Shown: positions 36,875 to 46,133, counted from the first letter of the stretch. The stretch is 64,000 bases of DNA from an uncultured Clostridium sp. (GCA_900548455.1 URKQ01000011.1:1-64000), one strand, 5' to 3'. Numbers and translations: made by a program. The notes: a model not told the origin generated them from the letters alone.

Positions 36875-38065
36875 TTATCTTATGAGTTTTCGAGTCACAG
36901 TTCCTATTCCTATTCCCATCATAGCTGCCCCCATTATTATTTCAACATTAGCGATCATATATGTAATAGGAGTTTGGGAACAATTATTAGTACCAACTCC
37001 AGCAAATGTACCTACACTTAAGTTTAAAGATTCATTATACTGCATAATAAATTCTTTTATTGTTACTGGAAAGCCCTCCTTAAATAGATATGCCACTTTA
37101 AATCCTTGTATATCTAATCCAAGTAATAAATAGAGTATAGCAAATATATTCATAATTATAATTGAAGAAATTAAAGTATGTACTACTCTTTCACCATATC
37201 CAGAAACTGCCCAATAAATCCACGATCCAAATCTAGGCCCTATCTTATTTAAGCTCTTTCTTTGCATAGTTTTGCACAAATAATAATATTCACCAAAATT
37301 ATTTCTTAGTGAATTTTGCTCAAATTTATCTGCTATCGTTTCATATACCATATAAATTCCTTCGTATTCTGCTTTTGTATTTTTTCTAGGTTTAATTTTA
37401 TCAATAAAACTTTTTTCATCAAATTTGGTATTTAGCTTATCATTAAATTCTAAATCCTCAATATATGTATCTAATATTTTAATCCCTGATAAATCTGAAT
37501 CAATTATATCTAATCTTTTTAAATGGGAATTGATTATTATTCCACTTGTTATATCTGTAAGTTCAAAAGTAGATTCTTTTAAGAAACAATCCTCCATTAT
37601 TACATAATTTAATGATGTACCTGTAAATTTTACATAAAGGCTACATTTATCAAAAGTACACGATAAATTATCCTTCTTATTTAAATTAGGTTCATTAATT
37701 ATATTTTCTAAATAAAAATTACAATTTTCAAAAATTACTCCCCCTCCACCAAAATCACACTCTATGAATTTACATCCAATAAAAGTACACTCTTTAAATT
37801 TAATATTATATAACATGCAATCCTCAAAAATACTGCACGCTATTATCTTATAGCTAATCTCTAGAAATCTTTCTTCACTTTGTGTACTTTCATTATTAAA
37901 AATTTTCTTTTTAAAAGTTGTAAAACTCCACTTTTCATCTGGAATCATATTAAGACTGCCTTTATCTTTAATTATTTCTTTTATTATATTATCATTATTC
38001 TGCTTTCTATTATTTAGCTGTTTATTAGCTTTAAACTTCTCCTCTTTAAAATTTATATATGGCAT
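36875..38065 (-). CDS. Pentapeptide-repeat protein with C-terminal channel-like membrane domain
   Basis: 396 aa. Residues about 75-215 are pentapeptide-type repeats (CMLYNIKFKECTFIGCKFIE, then VIFENCNFYL and VIMEDCFLKESTFELTD) that should form a right-handed beta helix. After a linker with amphipathic segments there are two hydrophobic helices (LISSIIIMNIFAILYLLLG and ITYMIANVEIIMGAAMMGIG). Between them lies LNLSVGTFAGVGTN, which sits where two-TM potassium channels (Ion_trans_2) have the pore loop. The channel reading is inference: the filter GVGTN differs from TVGYG. AGGAAGTGAG precedes the start. Confidence 0.8.
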   Translation of the reverse strand: MPYINFKEEKFKANKQLNNRKQNNDNIIKEIIKDKGSLNMIPDEKWSFTTFKKKIFNNESTQSEERFLEISYKIIACSIFEDCMLYNIKFKECTFIGCKFIECDFGGGGVIFENCNFYLENIINEPNLNKKDNLSCTFDKCSLYVKFTGTSLNYVIMEDCFLKESTFELTDITSGIIINSHLKRLDIIDSDLSGIKILDTYIEDLEFNDKLNTKFDEKSFIDKIKPRKNTKAEYEGIYMVYETIADKFEQNSLRNNFGEYYYLCKTMQRKSLNKIGPRFGSWIYWAVSGYGERVVHTLISSIIIMNIFAILYLLLGLDIQGFKVAYLFKEGFPVTIKEFIMQYNESLNLSVGTFAGVGTNNCSQTPITYMIANVEIIMGAAMMGIGIGTVTRKLIR

Positions 38066-38279
38066 ATTTTTCTCACTTCCTAAAATGATTTTACACTTTA
38101 GTATTCCTAATAATTTGTATAAAATACTTCTAAACTTTATGTAATTAATTTATTGTAATCTACATCTATACTCTTTATAATATTATTAAGCTTTTTCAAA
38201 GCAACATTGTATATCCTGTTACTGTTTTTTACTACAGAATCATAATACAATAGATAAATTGATATAAGGACGTGAATTT

Positions 38280-38441
38280 ATGATACCAGTAAATTATATT
38301 GTTATGTTCTTCGATGGTGATTATGTTGTTCTTAAAGATGACAATAACAATGAAAATAAAGTAGCTATAGCTCTTCTACCAGAAGGTATAAAAGTTGGCA
38401 CTAAGCTACTATTTGAAAACTTCGAATATAGGATAATTTAA
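38280..38441 (+). CDS. 53-aa DUF3006-like small protein
   Basis: Short frame from ATG 38280 with AAGGACGTGA upstream, translating to MIPVNYIVMFFDGDYVVLKD... and ending in FENFEYRII. The FDGDYVVLKD...ALLPEGIKVGTKLLF layout resembles DUF3006 proteins (short beta-barrel, function unknown). Its codons have the same character as neighbouring genes. The last codons and stop lie in the left arm of a 25-bp perfect palindrome that also ends the opposite symporter gene. Confidence 0.72.
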   Translation: MIPVNYIVMFFDGDYVVLKDDNNNENKVAIALLPEGIKVGTKLLFENFEYRII

Positions 38442-38475
38442 AGGGGCAAATTGCCCCTTTAAATTATCCTATATT
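38425..38475. terminator. 25-bp perfect palindrome acting as bidirectional terminator
   Basis: Left arm 38425-38449 and right arm 38451-38475 are perfect inverted copies with a single central A. The core AAAGGGGCAA/TTGCCCCTTT is terminator-like. The left arm includes the last codons and stop of the 53-aa gene, and the right arm is 10 bp from the symporter stop. Confidence 0.85.
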
Positions 38476-38484
38476 ACATTATCT

Positions 38485-39708
38485 TTATTTTAACTTACGT
38501 GAATATTTAGAAATAATCATGGTACATACAGTATTTCCCGCTGAATTTAAAAGTGTTGCTGGAGCATCTATTATAGTTGCAATCACAAGCATTATAGCTA
38601 ATGCTTCTGGTGGAAATCCAAAAATACTTAATATTAATATCTCCCCAATTGAGCCACCAATAGGTATTGCCCCTACTAATACACCAATAAACAATCCTAC
38701 TAGTAAAATAGTAATAAATGAACTTATTCCAGTGGTACTCCTTCCAAATACTCCGAATAAAAACATTATCTTAAATATGCCTCCTATAACCGATCCATCC
38801 TTATGAAGATTTACTCCAATAGGCATAATTACATCTGCTAATTTATTAGGAACTCCCATCTTTTTTGCAGCCTCTATATTAATAGGAATACATGCTGCAC
38901 TAGAACAAGTAGCTATAGCCGTAACAGATGGCCCTCCTGCATTTTTCCAAAAGCTTTTTATACCGTCCTTCTTCCCTGCTATATATGCATATAAAGTAAA
39001 AAATCCAAAGTAATATATACACGCTATAAAAACATATAAAATAAAAACTTTAAAGTATCCATTTAAAATTTGTGTTCCCAATGCACCTACAACATTTGCA
39101 AAATAGGATCCTAATCCTATTGGTGCATAATACATAATAATTTCAATTACCTTATTACATACTATAGCCCCACTATTTAAAAACCTTGAAACAGATTTTC
39201 CGTCTTCTCCTGCTTTTAAAACTCCTACTCCAACTATTACAGAAAATATCACTAAAGCTAAAAGATTATTTCTAGACAATATTTGAGAAAAATCTTTTAC
39301 TGTAATACACGAAACAATTCTTTCAAGTATTCCTATATTTTCTCCAGTAACATTAGAAGTTTCACCGAGTACATTCATTACCATATCTGAATTAACATTT
39401 CTGGTAGGATTAAATATAGAAAAGCCTAAAATCCCAATTGTACCTGAAACTACAGCTGTGGAAATAAATACTATTAAAGTTACAATAATCACTCTACTTA
39501 CCTTTGTATTAGCACTTATATTAGCTATAGCTGAAGAAATACTAAAAAACACCATGGGGATAAGTATTGTAAATATTAAGTTTAAAAATATATCCCCTAG
39601 TGGAGCAATTATACTGGCTTTATCTCCCATGACAAGCCCCAATACCCCCCCAATTAAAACAGATGAAATTAAAATTACTGACGATTTATAACTTTTAATT
39701 ATATTCAT
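38485..39708 (-). CDS. Dicarboxylate/amino acid:cation symporter
   Basis: Polytopic membrane transporter of the DAACS (SDF, glutamate/aspartate/serine-type) family, about 407 aa. Membrane helices are seen throughout (SVILISSVLIGGVLGLVMG, LGDIFLNLIFTILIPMVFFS). The conserved hairpin and substrate regions are present: the serine-rich motif in TAIATCSSAACIP and the MPIGVNLHKDGSVIGGIF motif. Na+ or H+ coupling and substrate are not decided. The start at 39708 is close to AGGTG; a GTG lies two codons upstream. It is divergent from the AraC gene, which could control it. Confidence 0.9.
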   Translation of the reverse strand: MNIIKSYKSSVILISSVLIGGVLGLVMGDKASIIAPLGDIFLNLIFTILIPMVFFSISSAIANISANTKVSRVIIVTLIVFISTAVVSGTIGILGFSIFNPTRNVNSDMVMNVLGETSNVTGENIGILERIVSCITVKDFSQILSRNNLLALVIFSVIVGVGVLKAGEDGKSVSRFLNSGAIVCNKVIEIIMYYAPIGLGSYFANVVGALGTQILNGYFKVFILYVFIACIYYFGFFTLYAYIAGKKDGIKSFWKNAGGPSVTAIATCSSAACIPINIEAAKKMGVPNKLADVIMPIGVNLHKDGSVIGGIFKIMFLFGVFGRSTTGISSFITILLVGLFIGVLVGAIPIGGSIGEILILSIFGFPPEALAIMLVIATIIDAPATLLNSAGNTVCTMIISKYSRKLK

Positions 39709-39716
39709 ATACACCT

Positions 39717-39740
39717 ACATTAGTTCATAGAACTTAATGT
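39717..39740. promoter_or_regulatory. Imperfect palindrome upstream of the symporter
   Basis: ACATTAGTTC / GAACTTAATGT around ATA, perfect except for one inserted base, 9 bp before the symporter start and between it and the divergent AraC gene. It is a candidate operator or leader hairpin. Confidence 0.35.
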
Positions 39741-39869
39741 ATTCCTCCCTTCCTAACCTCTTTAACATAAGTATATTCATTACTATAATATACATCTATG
39801 GAATATAATGCTTGATATATTGCAAAAAGTGCTTTAAAATATTGTCAAAGTTATTTAGGAGTTAATTAT

Positions 39870-40718
39870 ATGGATAATAAATTGAATTTCACAAAACACG
39901 GTTATTTAAATGAGGATTTTCATCTTTTTCATATAAAAGATAAAAAAGAATTGTCCTTAGACTTTCACTTTCATGATTTTAATAAAATAATAATTTTTCT
40001 ATCTGGTAAAGTTACATATTTTATTGAAGGTAAATCTTATATTTTAAAACCTTGGGACATTTTATTAGTAAGTAAGTATGATATCCATAAACCCATTATT
40101 GATCCTAGTCAATATTATGAAAGAATAATAATTTGGGCTGACTCTAGTTTCATTGAAAAACACAACTATGAAAATTGTAATTTATCAAATTGTTTTATGT
40201 TATCTAAAGAACGTAAAATAAATTTAATACGACTTGAGCAGCCACTTCAAACTCATCTTAAAACTATTATTGCAACTCTTGAAGATTCACTTAACTCAAA
40301 AGAATTTGGGAGCAAACTTTTAAGTAATAGCCTCTTTATTCAATTATTAATTTATCTAAACAGAATTTATCTTGAAGATAATTATAGCTCTATTAGTGAT
40401 TCTCTTAAATATGATAAACAAATAGAAACGATTCTAAAATATATAAATAATAACTTATCAAAAAATCTTTCAATTGATTCTTTATGTGAAGAATTTTTTA
40501 TAAGTAAGTATTACTTAATGCATAAGTTTAAAAAAGAAACGGGTTATACCCTTCATAATTACATTTTACAAAAAAGATTGCTTATGGTGATTAATTACAT
40601 CAAAACAGGCTATTCTATATCAAAAGCTTCTGAACTTTGTGGTTTTAAAGATTACTCAGCTTTTTTAAGAGCTTTTAAAAAAAATTTTAATACACTTCCA
40701 AGTGAATTAAAGAAATAG
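39870..40718 (+). CDS. AraC-family transcriptional regulator
   Basis: 282 aa. The N-terminal cupin-like sensing domain has DFHFHDFNKIIIFLSGKVTYFIEG and YILKPWDILLVSKYDIHKP. The C-terminal pair of helix-turn-helix motifs is LSIDSLCEEFFISKYYLMHKFKKE and YSISKASELCGFKDYSAFLRAFKKN. It likely binds DNA near the divergent symporter or elsewhere in response to an unknown small molecule. GGAGTT precedes ATG 39870. Confidence 0.92.
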   Translation: MDNKLNFTKHGYLNEDFHLFHIKDKKELSLDFHFHDFNKIIIFLSGKVTYFIEGKSYILKPWDILLVSKYDIHKPIIDPSQYYERIIIWADSSFIEKHNYENCNLSNCFMLSKERKINLIRLEQPLQTHLKTIIATLEDSLNSKEFGSKLLSNSLFIQLLIYLNRIYLEDNYSSISDSLKYDKQIETILKYINNNLSKNLSIDSLCEEFFISKYYLMHKFKKETGYTLHNYILQKRLLMVINYIKTGYSISKASELCGFKDYSAFLRAFKKNFNTLPSELKK

Positions 40719-40733
40719 ATATGATAAAATTTA

Positions 40734-40771
40734 TATATAAGTTGTAATAAACATATTAAGCAACTTATATA
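40734..40771 (+). repeat. 11-bp inverted repeat between AraC and LysR genes
   Basis: Arms TATATAAGTTG (40734-40744) and CAACTTATATA (40761-40771) with a 16-nt loop, 24 bp before the LysR start. It could be the AraC gene's terminator (no clear T tract) or a LysR-type operator. Confidence 0.45.
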
Positions 40772-40794
40772 ATAATATTGAAAGGTAGATTCTC

Positions 40795-41688
40795 ATGAAC
40801 TTATCATACTTACGCTCATTTTATACTACTGTAAAATTTAATAGCATATCTAAGGCAGCAAAGGAACTTCATTTAACCCAACCAGGTTTAAGTATGCAAC
40901 TACAAGCACTAGAAAATGAAATCGGAGTTCAACTTTTAAATAGAAGCAATAAAGGAGTTCAACTTACCACCGAAGGAGCTTTAGTATATGAATTTTCAGA
41001 AACTATGCTGGCTTTAGAAGATAACCTTGAAAAAAAATTATTAGAATTAAAAAATCATAGTTCTAATCTTCATATATCTACCTGTAAAAGCTTAGGGGAA
41101 AATATGCCTTGTAGCATATACACTTTTAAAGAAACTAATATTAATATAGATGTATCTATGGAAACGGATAACTCTTCTAATATTATAAAAAAAATTATTA
41201 ATCACGATATAAACATTGGAATTATTCAAGATAACTTAAATTTACCCGATGGTATAATTGCATTGCCTATGTTGTCTGATAAATTAGTATTAGTAGGTCC
41301 CTCTAATTCAAATATAGATAGCCTATCACTATCTAGTTTGTATAAAATACCATTAATTTTAAGAGAAAATGGATCATCCACTTTAGAACGAGTAAAAGAT
41401 TTCCTTGAATCTAATTCTATTAATTTTAATAGTTTAAAGGTACTTCTTTCTTTAAACTCACCAGAGTCTATAAAATCTTCAATAGCTTCAGGACGTGGCT
41501 TTTCATTTTTCCCTGAAATATCTATTTCTCAAGAAATAGATTCTAAAAGCTTAAAGGTTATACCTATAGATAATTTAGAAATAGATTTTAAATACTATAT
41601 AATATACAGAAAAAATTATATTCTTTCTGATTACGAAAAAAAGTTTATAGATTTCTTAATTTCTAAAAAGAGATGTTTTTGCCATTAA
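40795..41688 (+). CDS. LysR-family transcriptional regulator
   Basis: 297 aa. The N-terminal winged HTH is canonical (NLSYLRSFYTTVKFNSISKAAKELHLTQPGLSMQLQALENE, residues 2-42; LNRSNKGVQLTTEGALV). The C-terminal substrate-binding domain has RENGSSTLERVKDFLE and SIASGRGFSFFPE. The general fold resembles CysL/CbbR-type regulators; the effector and target are unknown. GAAAGG lies upstream. A terminator follows directly. Confidence 0.93.
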   Translation: MNLSYLRSFYTTVKFNSISKAAKELHLTQPGLSMQLQALENEIGVQLLNRSNKGVQLTTEGALVYEFSETMLALEDNLEKKLLELKNHSSNLHISTCKSLGENMPCSIYTFKETNINIDVSMETDNSSNIIKKIINHDINIGIIQDNLNLPDGIIALPMLSDKLVLVGPSNSNIDSLSLSSLYKIPLILRENGSSTLERVKDFLESNSINFNSLKVLLSLNSPESIKSSIASGRGFSFFPEISISQEIDSKSLKVIPIDNLEIDFKYYIIYRKNYILSDYEKKFIDFLISKKRCFCH

Positions 41689-41713
41689 AAAAAGCGCCTA
41701 TAGCGCTTTTTTT
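41687..41713. terminator. Bidirectional terminator after LysR gene
   Basis: Arms AAAAAAAGCGC / GCGCTTTTTTT with a 5-nt loop, overlapping the LysR stop codon and lying 4 bp from the stop of the opposing lipoprotein gene. Confidence 0.9.
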
Positions 41714-41716
41714 AAC

Positions 41717-42601
41717 TTAAAACATTGAAGAAACAACTCCACTACTCTTATTTACATAATACCATCCACTTGTAGCTGTATGTGATGTGCCATCTCCATT
41801 GTCAATAATATCATAGGAATGGACAACATAATCAGTTTCTGTTTCATTATCAACTTCAACAATGCTTGGCATATATTCTCCATTATCATATATATATTTT
41901 TTTGTTAACTCAACAGCCTTTTCAGCATTGATGACTCCATCACCTATTATTTCCTCATTAGATTTATTGTTATCAGGAACCTCTACATTTACTACATTGT
42001 CTGTATTGTTTGTATTATTATTATTATTGTTATTGGTTGTACTATTTTCTGTACTTTGCTGAATATTATCTTGTTTAATTTTTTCCTCCATTTGATTAAT
42101 CTTATCTATACATTCAGTTAACTTTTTCCTTTGGTTATCATTTAAATCTTCTTTTTCTAGCTCTTTAACCATAGTCTTAGCTTCTTCTATTTTCTTATTT
42201 TCTATTGCTTTATCAAGATTCAATATTTTTTCATCATTACCTTTTTCTTTTATCTTTTTGTCAATTTTATCATACAACTTCTCTATGTCTTCTTTGATAA
42301 TATATTGCGAAAAATCTTTATCTAAATTGTTTAATATATCCTTAGCTTTTTCAAATTCCTCTTCACTGAAAGCTTTCTCACCATCTAAATATGTACTAAT
42401 TATATTTACTAATAACTTTATTTCATCATCTTTACTTCCTTTATCTATTGCATATTTGTATGAAGTCAAAGCTTGTTCATACTGTCTTGATTCAAACGCA
42501 CTATTTCCATCTGCAATAGCCTTTTTTATGTCCTTATTACCACATCCTACCAAGGTAATTGCTGTAAAACAAATAAGTATTATAGTAAAAAGTTTTTTCA
42601 T
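41717..42601 (-). CDS. TPR-type lipoprotein of unknown function
   Basis: About 294 aa. The signal MKKLFTIILICFTAITLVGC ends in a lipobox (Cys20). A TPR-like helical region follows (ADGNSAFESRQYEQALTSYKYAIDKG) with a coiled-coil-like Lys/Glu stretch. Then comes a low-complexity Asn/Thr tract (about residues 195-215) and a C-terminal small domain (VDNETETDYVVHSYD, then SHTATSGWYYVNKSSG). GGAGGG precedes ATG 42601, so the longer frame from 42664 is not the start. No function is evident. Confidence 0.82.
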   Translation of the reverse strand: MKKLFTIILICFTAITLVGCGNKDIKKAIADGNSAFESRQYEQALTSYKYAIDKGSKDDEIKLLVNIISTYLDGEKAFSEEEFEKAKDILNNLDKDFSQYIIKEDIEKLYDKIDKKIKEKGNDEKILNLDKAIENKKIEEAKTMVKELEKEDLNDNQRKKLTECIDKINQMEEKIKQDNIQQSTENSTTNNNNNNNTNNTDNVVNVEVPDNNKSNEEIIGDGVINAEKAVELTKKYIYDNGEYMPSIVEVDNETETDYVVHSYDIIDNGDGTSHTATSGWYYVNKSSGVVSSMF

Positions 42602-42856
42602 TTTATCCCTCCAAATTAACACAATATATATTAGTATATCATACACAATCTTAATAGTGAGCATATATAGTTTAAAATGTAAATTATAACATACATATTT
42701 TGTGGTTTTTCAACAAAAACATATATATAATATTAGTTAGGCAATGAAGAAACCTCAATGGAATTTCAACAACTAATCTTTATCGTAACTTATATGTTAA
42801 AAATATTTATACTGACTCAAGAAATATATGCCAAAATTAGAAAGTGAAGTGAAATT

Positions 42857-43552
42857 ATGACTAAAACATCCTTTAAAGGTAGTATTATGTTAAATCCTGT
42901 ACCAGCAGTTCTTATTACAAGTAGAAACAAAGAAAATATTGATAATATATTTACAGTTGGGTGGATAGGTACTGCCTGTACAAAACCACCTATGATTACA
43001 GTGGCTATACGTCCTGAAAGACTATCTCATAAATATATACTTGAAAGCAATTGCTTCGTTGTAAACTTAGCTCCTACTTCTCTTGTAAAGACTGTAGACT
43101 ATTGTGGTGTTAAAAGTGGAAAAACAACGAATAAAATAGCTGATATGAATTTATCCTTAAGTCAAGGTAAAGAAATTAATTGTGGAATAATAGATCAATG
43201 TCCTGTATCTTTTGAATGTGTTGTAAAAAGTGTAACACCTCTTGGCAGTCATGATCTGTTCCTAGCAGAAATTGTTCAATGTCATGTAGATGATTCTTTA
43301 ATAGATAGTAATGGAAAAATACATTTTGAAAAAGCAGATTTACTAACATATTCCCACGGTGAATATTTTGGACTTAACCCACAGGTCCTTGGAACCTTTG
43401 GATATTCTGTTCGTAAAAAACCTCTACATGAAAAAAACAACTCTGATAAATCTTTAAAAAGTTTAAATAAAGATAAATCTTTTTCTAAAAAAAATAAAAA
43501 TACTAAAAACAAAAAAACAGTTAAAACTAAAAAAGTGAAAGGTGTGAAATGA
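42857..43552 (+). CDS. Flavin reductase-domain protein with basic tail
   Basis: 231 aa. The flavin reductase/FMN-binding split barrel is seen in VPAVLITSRNKENIDNIFTVGWIGTACTKPPMITVAI and CFVVNLAPTSLVKTVDYCGV. Such proteins bind FMN and pass electrons to partner oxidoreductases. The last 45 residues are very rich in Lys/Asn/Ser and have no defined fold, an unusual tail. It lies one base ahead of the nadE start and is likely co-transcribed with it. The sequence gives no redox partner. Confidence 0.86.
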   Translation: MTKTSFKGSIMLNPVPAVLITSRNKENIDNIFTVGWIGTACTKPPMITVAIRPERLSHKYILESNCFVVNLAPTSLVKTVDYCGVKSGKTTNKIADMNLSLSQGKEINCGIIDQCPVSFECVVKSVTPLGSHDLFLAEIVQCHVDDSLIDSNGKIHFEKADLLTYSHGEYFGLNPQVLGTFGYSVRKKPLHEKNNSDKSLKSLNKDKSFSKKNKNTKNKKTVKTKKVKGVK

Positions 43553-43553
43553 T

Positions 43554-45470
43554 ATGAACTTTATAAAAGTTGGGGCTGCTTGTCCCGTTGTAAAAGTAGC
43601 AAACATTAACTATAACTTAAAAGAAATAAAATCCTGCATAGACATTGCAGTAAAAAATCAAGTTAAAGTATTAGTGTTTCCAGAGCTTTCTATAACCTCC
43701 TACAGTTGCGCCGATTTATTTTATCAACAAACTTTATTAGAAAAAACAAAAACTGCTGTAAATGACCTTTGCAAATATAGTAAAGATTTAGATCTTCTAC
43801 TTATGGTTGGAGGTCCCTTTGAATATAGTAATAGTTTATATAACGTAGCTTTTATAATTTTTAAAGGGAAAATTTTAGGCATTGTTCCTAAAAGCTATAT
43901 TCCTAATGCTTCTGAGTTTTATGAAAAGCGTTGGTTTAATAGTGGTTTAAATTTAAAATCACTAAAAGTAGATTTAGATTTTCAAAAGGATATTCCCTTT
44001 GGAACAAACTTAATATTTAAATGCAATAAAATTAAAATTGGAGTTGAAATCTGTGAAGATTTATGGGTTACAATTCCACCTAGTAGTATCTTAGCCCTTG
44101 CAGGTTGTAATATTCTTTGTAATCTCTCAGCTTCAAATGAACTAGTTAGCAAAGCTGACTATCGTAGAGATTTAATTAAAAATCAAAGTGCTAGATGCCT
44201 TTCATCATACATATATTCTTCCAGTGGAGTTCATGAATCAACTACTGATGTATTATTTGGTGGACATCTTTTAATTGGGGAAAACGGAAGCATATTGCGT
44301 GAAAACAATAGATTTAATAGGGATAATGAAGTTATCTCTGCCATAATTGATATAGATAGATTAAATGCTGAAAGACTTAAAAATACAAGTTTTAAAGATA
44401 ACAATACCTTGGTAAACCTTGATATGAATGAGATAAACTTTAGCTTTGACAATACTGATATAGATAACTTTAATAGATATGTAGAAAAACATCCTTTTGT
44501 TCCAAATAACCCTTTAGAGAGAGAAAAAAGATCTAAAGAAATCTTTAACATCCAAACTGCTGCTCTTGCAAAGAGATTTGAAAGCACAGGTCTAAAAAAA
44601 GCTGTTATTGGAATTTCTGGTGGCCTAGATTCAACTCTTGCTCTATTAGTTGTAATTAAAACTTTCGATATGCTTAAGTTTCCAAGAGAAAATATCGTTA
44701 CAATTACAATGCCCGGATTTGGCACCACTGATAGAACTTATAATAATGCCATTGATTTATGTAAACACTTAGATACTGATTTAAGAGAAATAAATATAGT
44801 AAAATCTTCACTGCAACATTTTGAAGACATCGGCCATCCTGTAGAGCAACATGATGTTACTTATGAAAATGTTCAAGCAAGAGAAAGAACTAAAATTCTC
44901 ATGAACCTAGCTAACAAAGAAGGTGGTTTAGTTATTGGTACTGGTGACTTATCTGAATCTGCTTTAGGTTGGTGTACTTATAATGGTGATCACATGTCTA
45001 TGTACTCTGTAAATTGTTCTATTCCTAAAACATTAGTTAGGTACCTTGTACGATATGTTGCTGAAAATGAAAGTACTGAGGAAATTAAGAAGATATTAAT
45101 AGATGTATTAGAAACACCTGTAAGTCCGGAATTATTACCTAAAGATAAAGACGGAAAAATATCTCAAAAAACCGAAGATATTGTAGGACCTTATGAACTT
45201 CATGATTTCTTCTTGTACCATTTTATGAAACACGGTGCTTCAATTGATAGAATTGAATTTTTAGCTAATATTGCTTTTAAGGATATCTACACTAAAGAAG
45301 AAATTTCTAAGTGGTTAAATAAATTTATGACACGATTCTTCACACAACAATTTAAGCGTTCTGCCCTTCCTGATGGGCCAAAAGTTGGATCTATAAGTTT
45401 ATCTCCTAGAGGCGACTTAAGAATGCCTTCTGACGCCAGCTATGAATCTTTTTTAGATACCACTAAATAA
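43554..45470 (+). CDS. nadE: Glutamine-dependent NAD+ synthetase
   Basis: Converts deamido-NAD to NAD with glutamine as nitrogen donor, 638 aa. The N-terminal nitrilase domain (1-290) has Glu in LVFPELSITSY, Lys in VPKSYIPN and Cys in GVEICEDLW. The C-terminal ATP pyrophosphatase domain has the P-loop-like SGGLDSTLAL and GTGDLSESALGWCTYNGDHM. ATG 43554 begins one base after the upstream stop, with AAAGGTG ahead, suggesting coupling. Confidence 0.96.
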   Translation: MNFIKVGAACPVVKVANINYNLKEIKSCIDIAVKNQVKVLVFPELSITSYSCADLFYQQTLLEKTKTAVNDLCKYSKDLDLLLMVGGPFEYSNSLYNVAFIIFKGKILGIVPKSYIPNASEFYEKRWFNSGLNLKSLKVDLDFQKDIPFGTNLIFKCNKIKIGVEICEDLWVTIPPSSILALAGCNILCNLSASNELVSKADYRRDLIKNQSARCLSSYIYSSSGVHESTTDVLFGGHLLIGENGSILRENNRFNRDNEVISAIIDIDRLNAERLKNTSFKDNNTLVNLDMNEINFSFDNTDIDNFNRYVEKHPFVPNNPLEREKRSKEIFNIQTAALAKRFESTGLKKAVIGISGGLDSTLALLVVIKTFDMLKFPRENIVTITMPGFGTTDRTYNNAIDLCKHLDTDLREINIVKSSLQHFEDIGHPVEQHDVTYENVQARERTKILMNLANKEGGLVIGTGDLSESALGWCTYNGDHMSMYSVNCSIPKTLVRYLVRYVAENESTEEIKKILIDVLETPVSPELLPKDKDGKISQKTEDIVGPYELHDFFLYHFMKHGASIDRIEFLANIAFKDIYTKEEISKWLNKFMTRFFTQQFKRSALPDGPKVGSISLSPRGDLRMPSDASYESFLDTTK

Positions 45471-45476
45471 ACTTAA

Positions 45477-45511
45477 AAAAACTTTCAAAACATATGTTTT
45501 GAAAGTTTTTT
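45477..45511. terminator. Terminator between nadE and yaaR
   Basis: Arms AAAAACTTTCAAAA / TTTTGAAAGTTTTT, extended inward by ACATATGT; usable from both sides. Confidence 0.85.
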
Positions 45512-45525
45512 ATTCACAAAGCCTT

Positions 45526-45948
45526 TTACTTATAAATATCTACAATTAATCCACTAATTTCATCTATAGTACTTGCTACATCTAAATTCTCTTTTTCTTC
45601 ACTTAATAACATTTGAGTTAATTCTTCAAGTTTAGCATCTATAGTTTCTACAGTAACAAAATATTGAGTCTGCCAAAAGCTTATATCTTTTTTTATTGAA
45701 TACATAAATGAAAGAACTGATTCTAAATATTCCTTTATTTCTCTTTTATATGCCCTTACATCAGCATAACATTTTGATATTACTAATCTACTTCCCTTAG
45801 ATTTTATACTTTTTAACATCTTTTTTAAATCTTCTTCAGATTTTTGTTCTCTAGCAAAGTTAAAATTCCTTGAAAAATCCTGTCTATTAGTAATAGCTTT
45901 TCCTTCTCTTCTAACAGGTGTATTTCTACCAACTTTAGATATCTCCAT
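45526..45948 (-). CDS. YaaR family protein
   Basis: About 140 aa, the DUF327/YaaR family found in Firmicutes, function unknown. The body is helical (SEEDLKKMLKSIKSKGSRLV, then YKREIKEYLESVLSFMYSIKKDISFW) and ends in STIDEISGLIVDIYK. The start at 45948 (MEISKVGRN) is chosen because AGGTGGTG lies 7 nt upstream; the longer frame to 46074 has no ribosome site. It stands alone, opposite nadE. Confidence 0.86.
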   Translation of the reverse strand: MEISKVGRNTPVRREGKAITNRQDFSRNFNFAREQKSEEDLKKMLKSIKSKGSRLVISKCYADVRAYKREIKEYLESVLSFMYSIKKDISFWQTQYFVTVETIDAKLEELTQMLLSEEKENLDVASTIDEISGLIVDIYK

Positions 45949-46083
45949 AATAACACCACCTTTTTCTGTAATCATACGTAATTCAAAATCTTTATTGTAA
46001 CTTATATATCTATTATATTTAAAATGTATTTCTCTTTCAATTAAATCCTCTCTATAATTCACTAAAAATTTCAAATTAATTTA

Positions 46084-46112
46084 TTGTGTTTTGTATTTAT
46101 ATAATTTATAAT
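46084..46112 (+). promoter_or_regulatory. Promoter of the P-type ATPase riboswitch unit
   Basis: TTGTGT (46084-46089), 17-nt spacer, TATAAT (46107-46112), just ahead of the riboswitch core. Other TATAAT copies nearby make the exact -10 uncertain. Confidence 0.55.
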
Positions 46113-46133
46113 TAATTTATAATTAATATTCCA

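Noticed and set aside
42001..42060. Short repeat tract of Asn/Thr codons considered as a microsatellite or CRISPR-like repeat
   Set aside because: It is an in-frame low-complexity linker of the lipoprotein; no spaced repeats. No CRISPR array was found in the window.
44231..44728. 165-codon minus-strand frame within nadE
   Set aside because: Antisense shadow of the linker and ATP-binding region of nadE.
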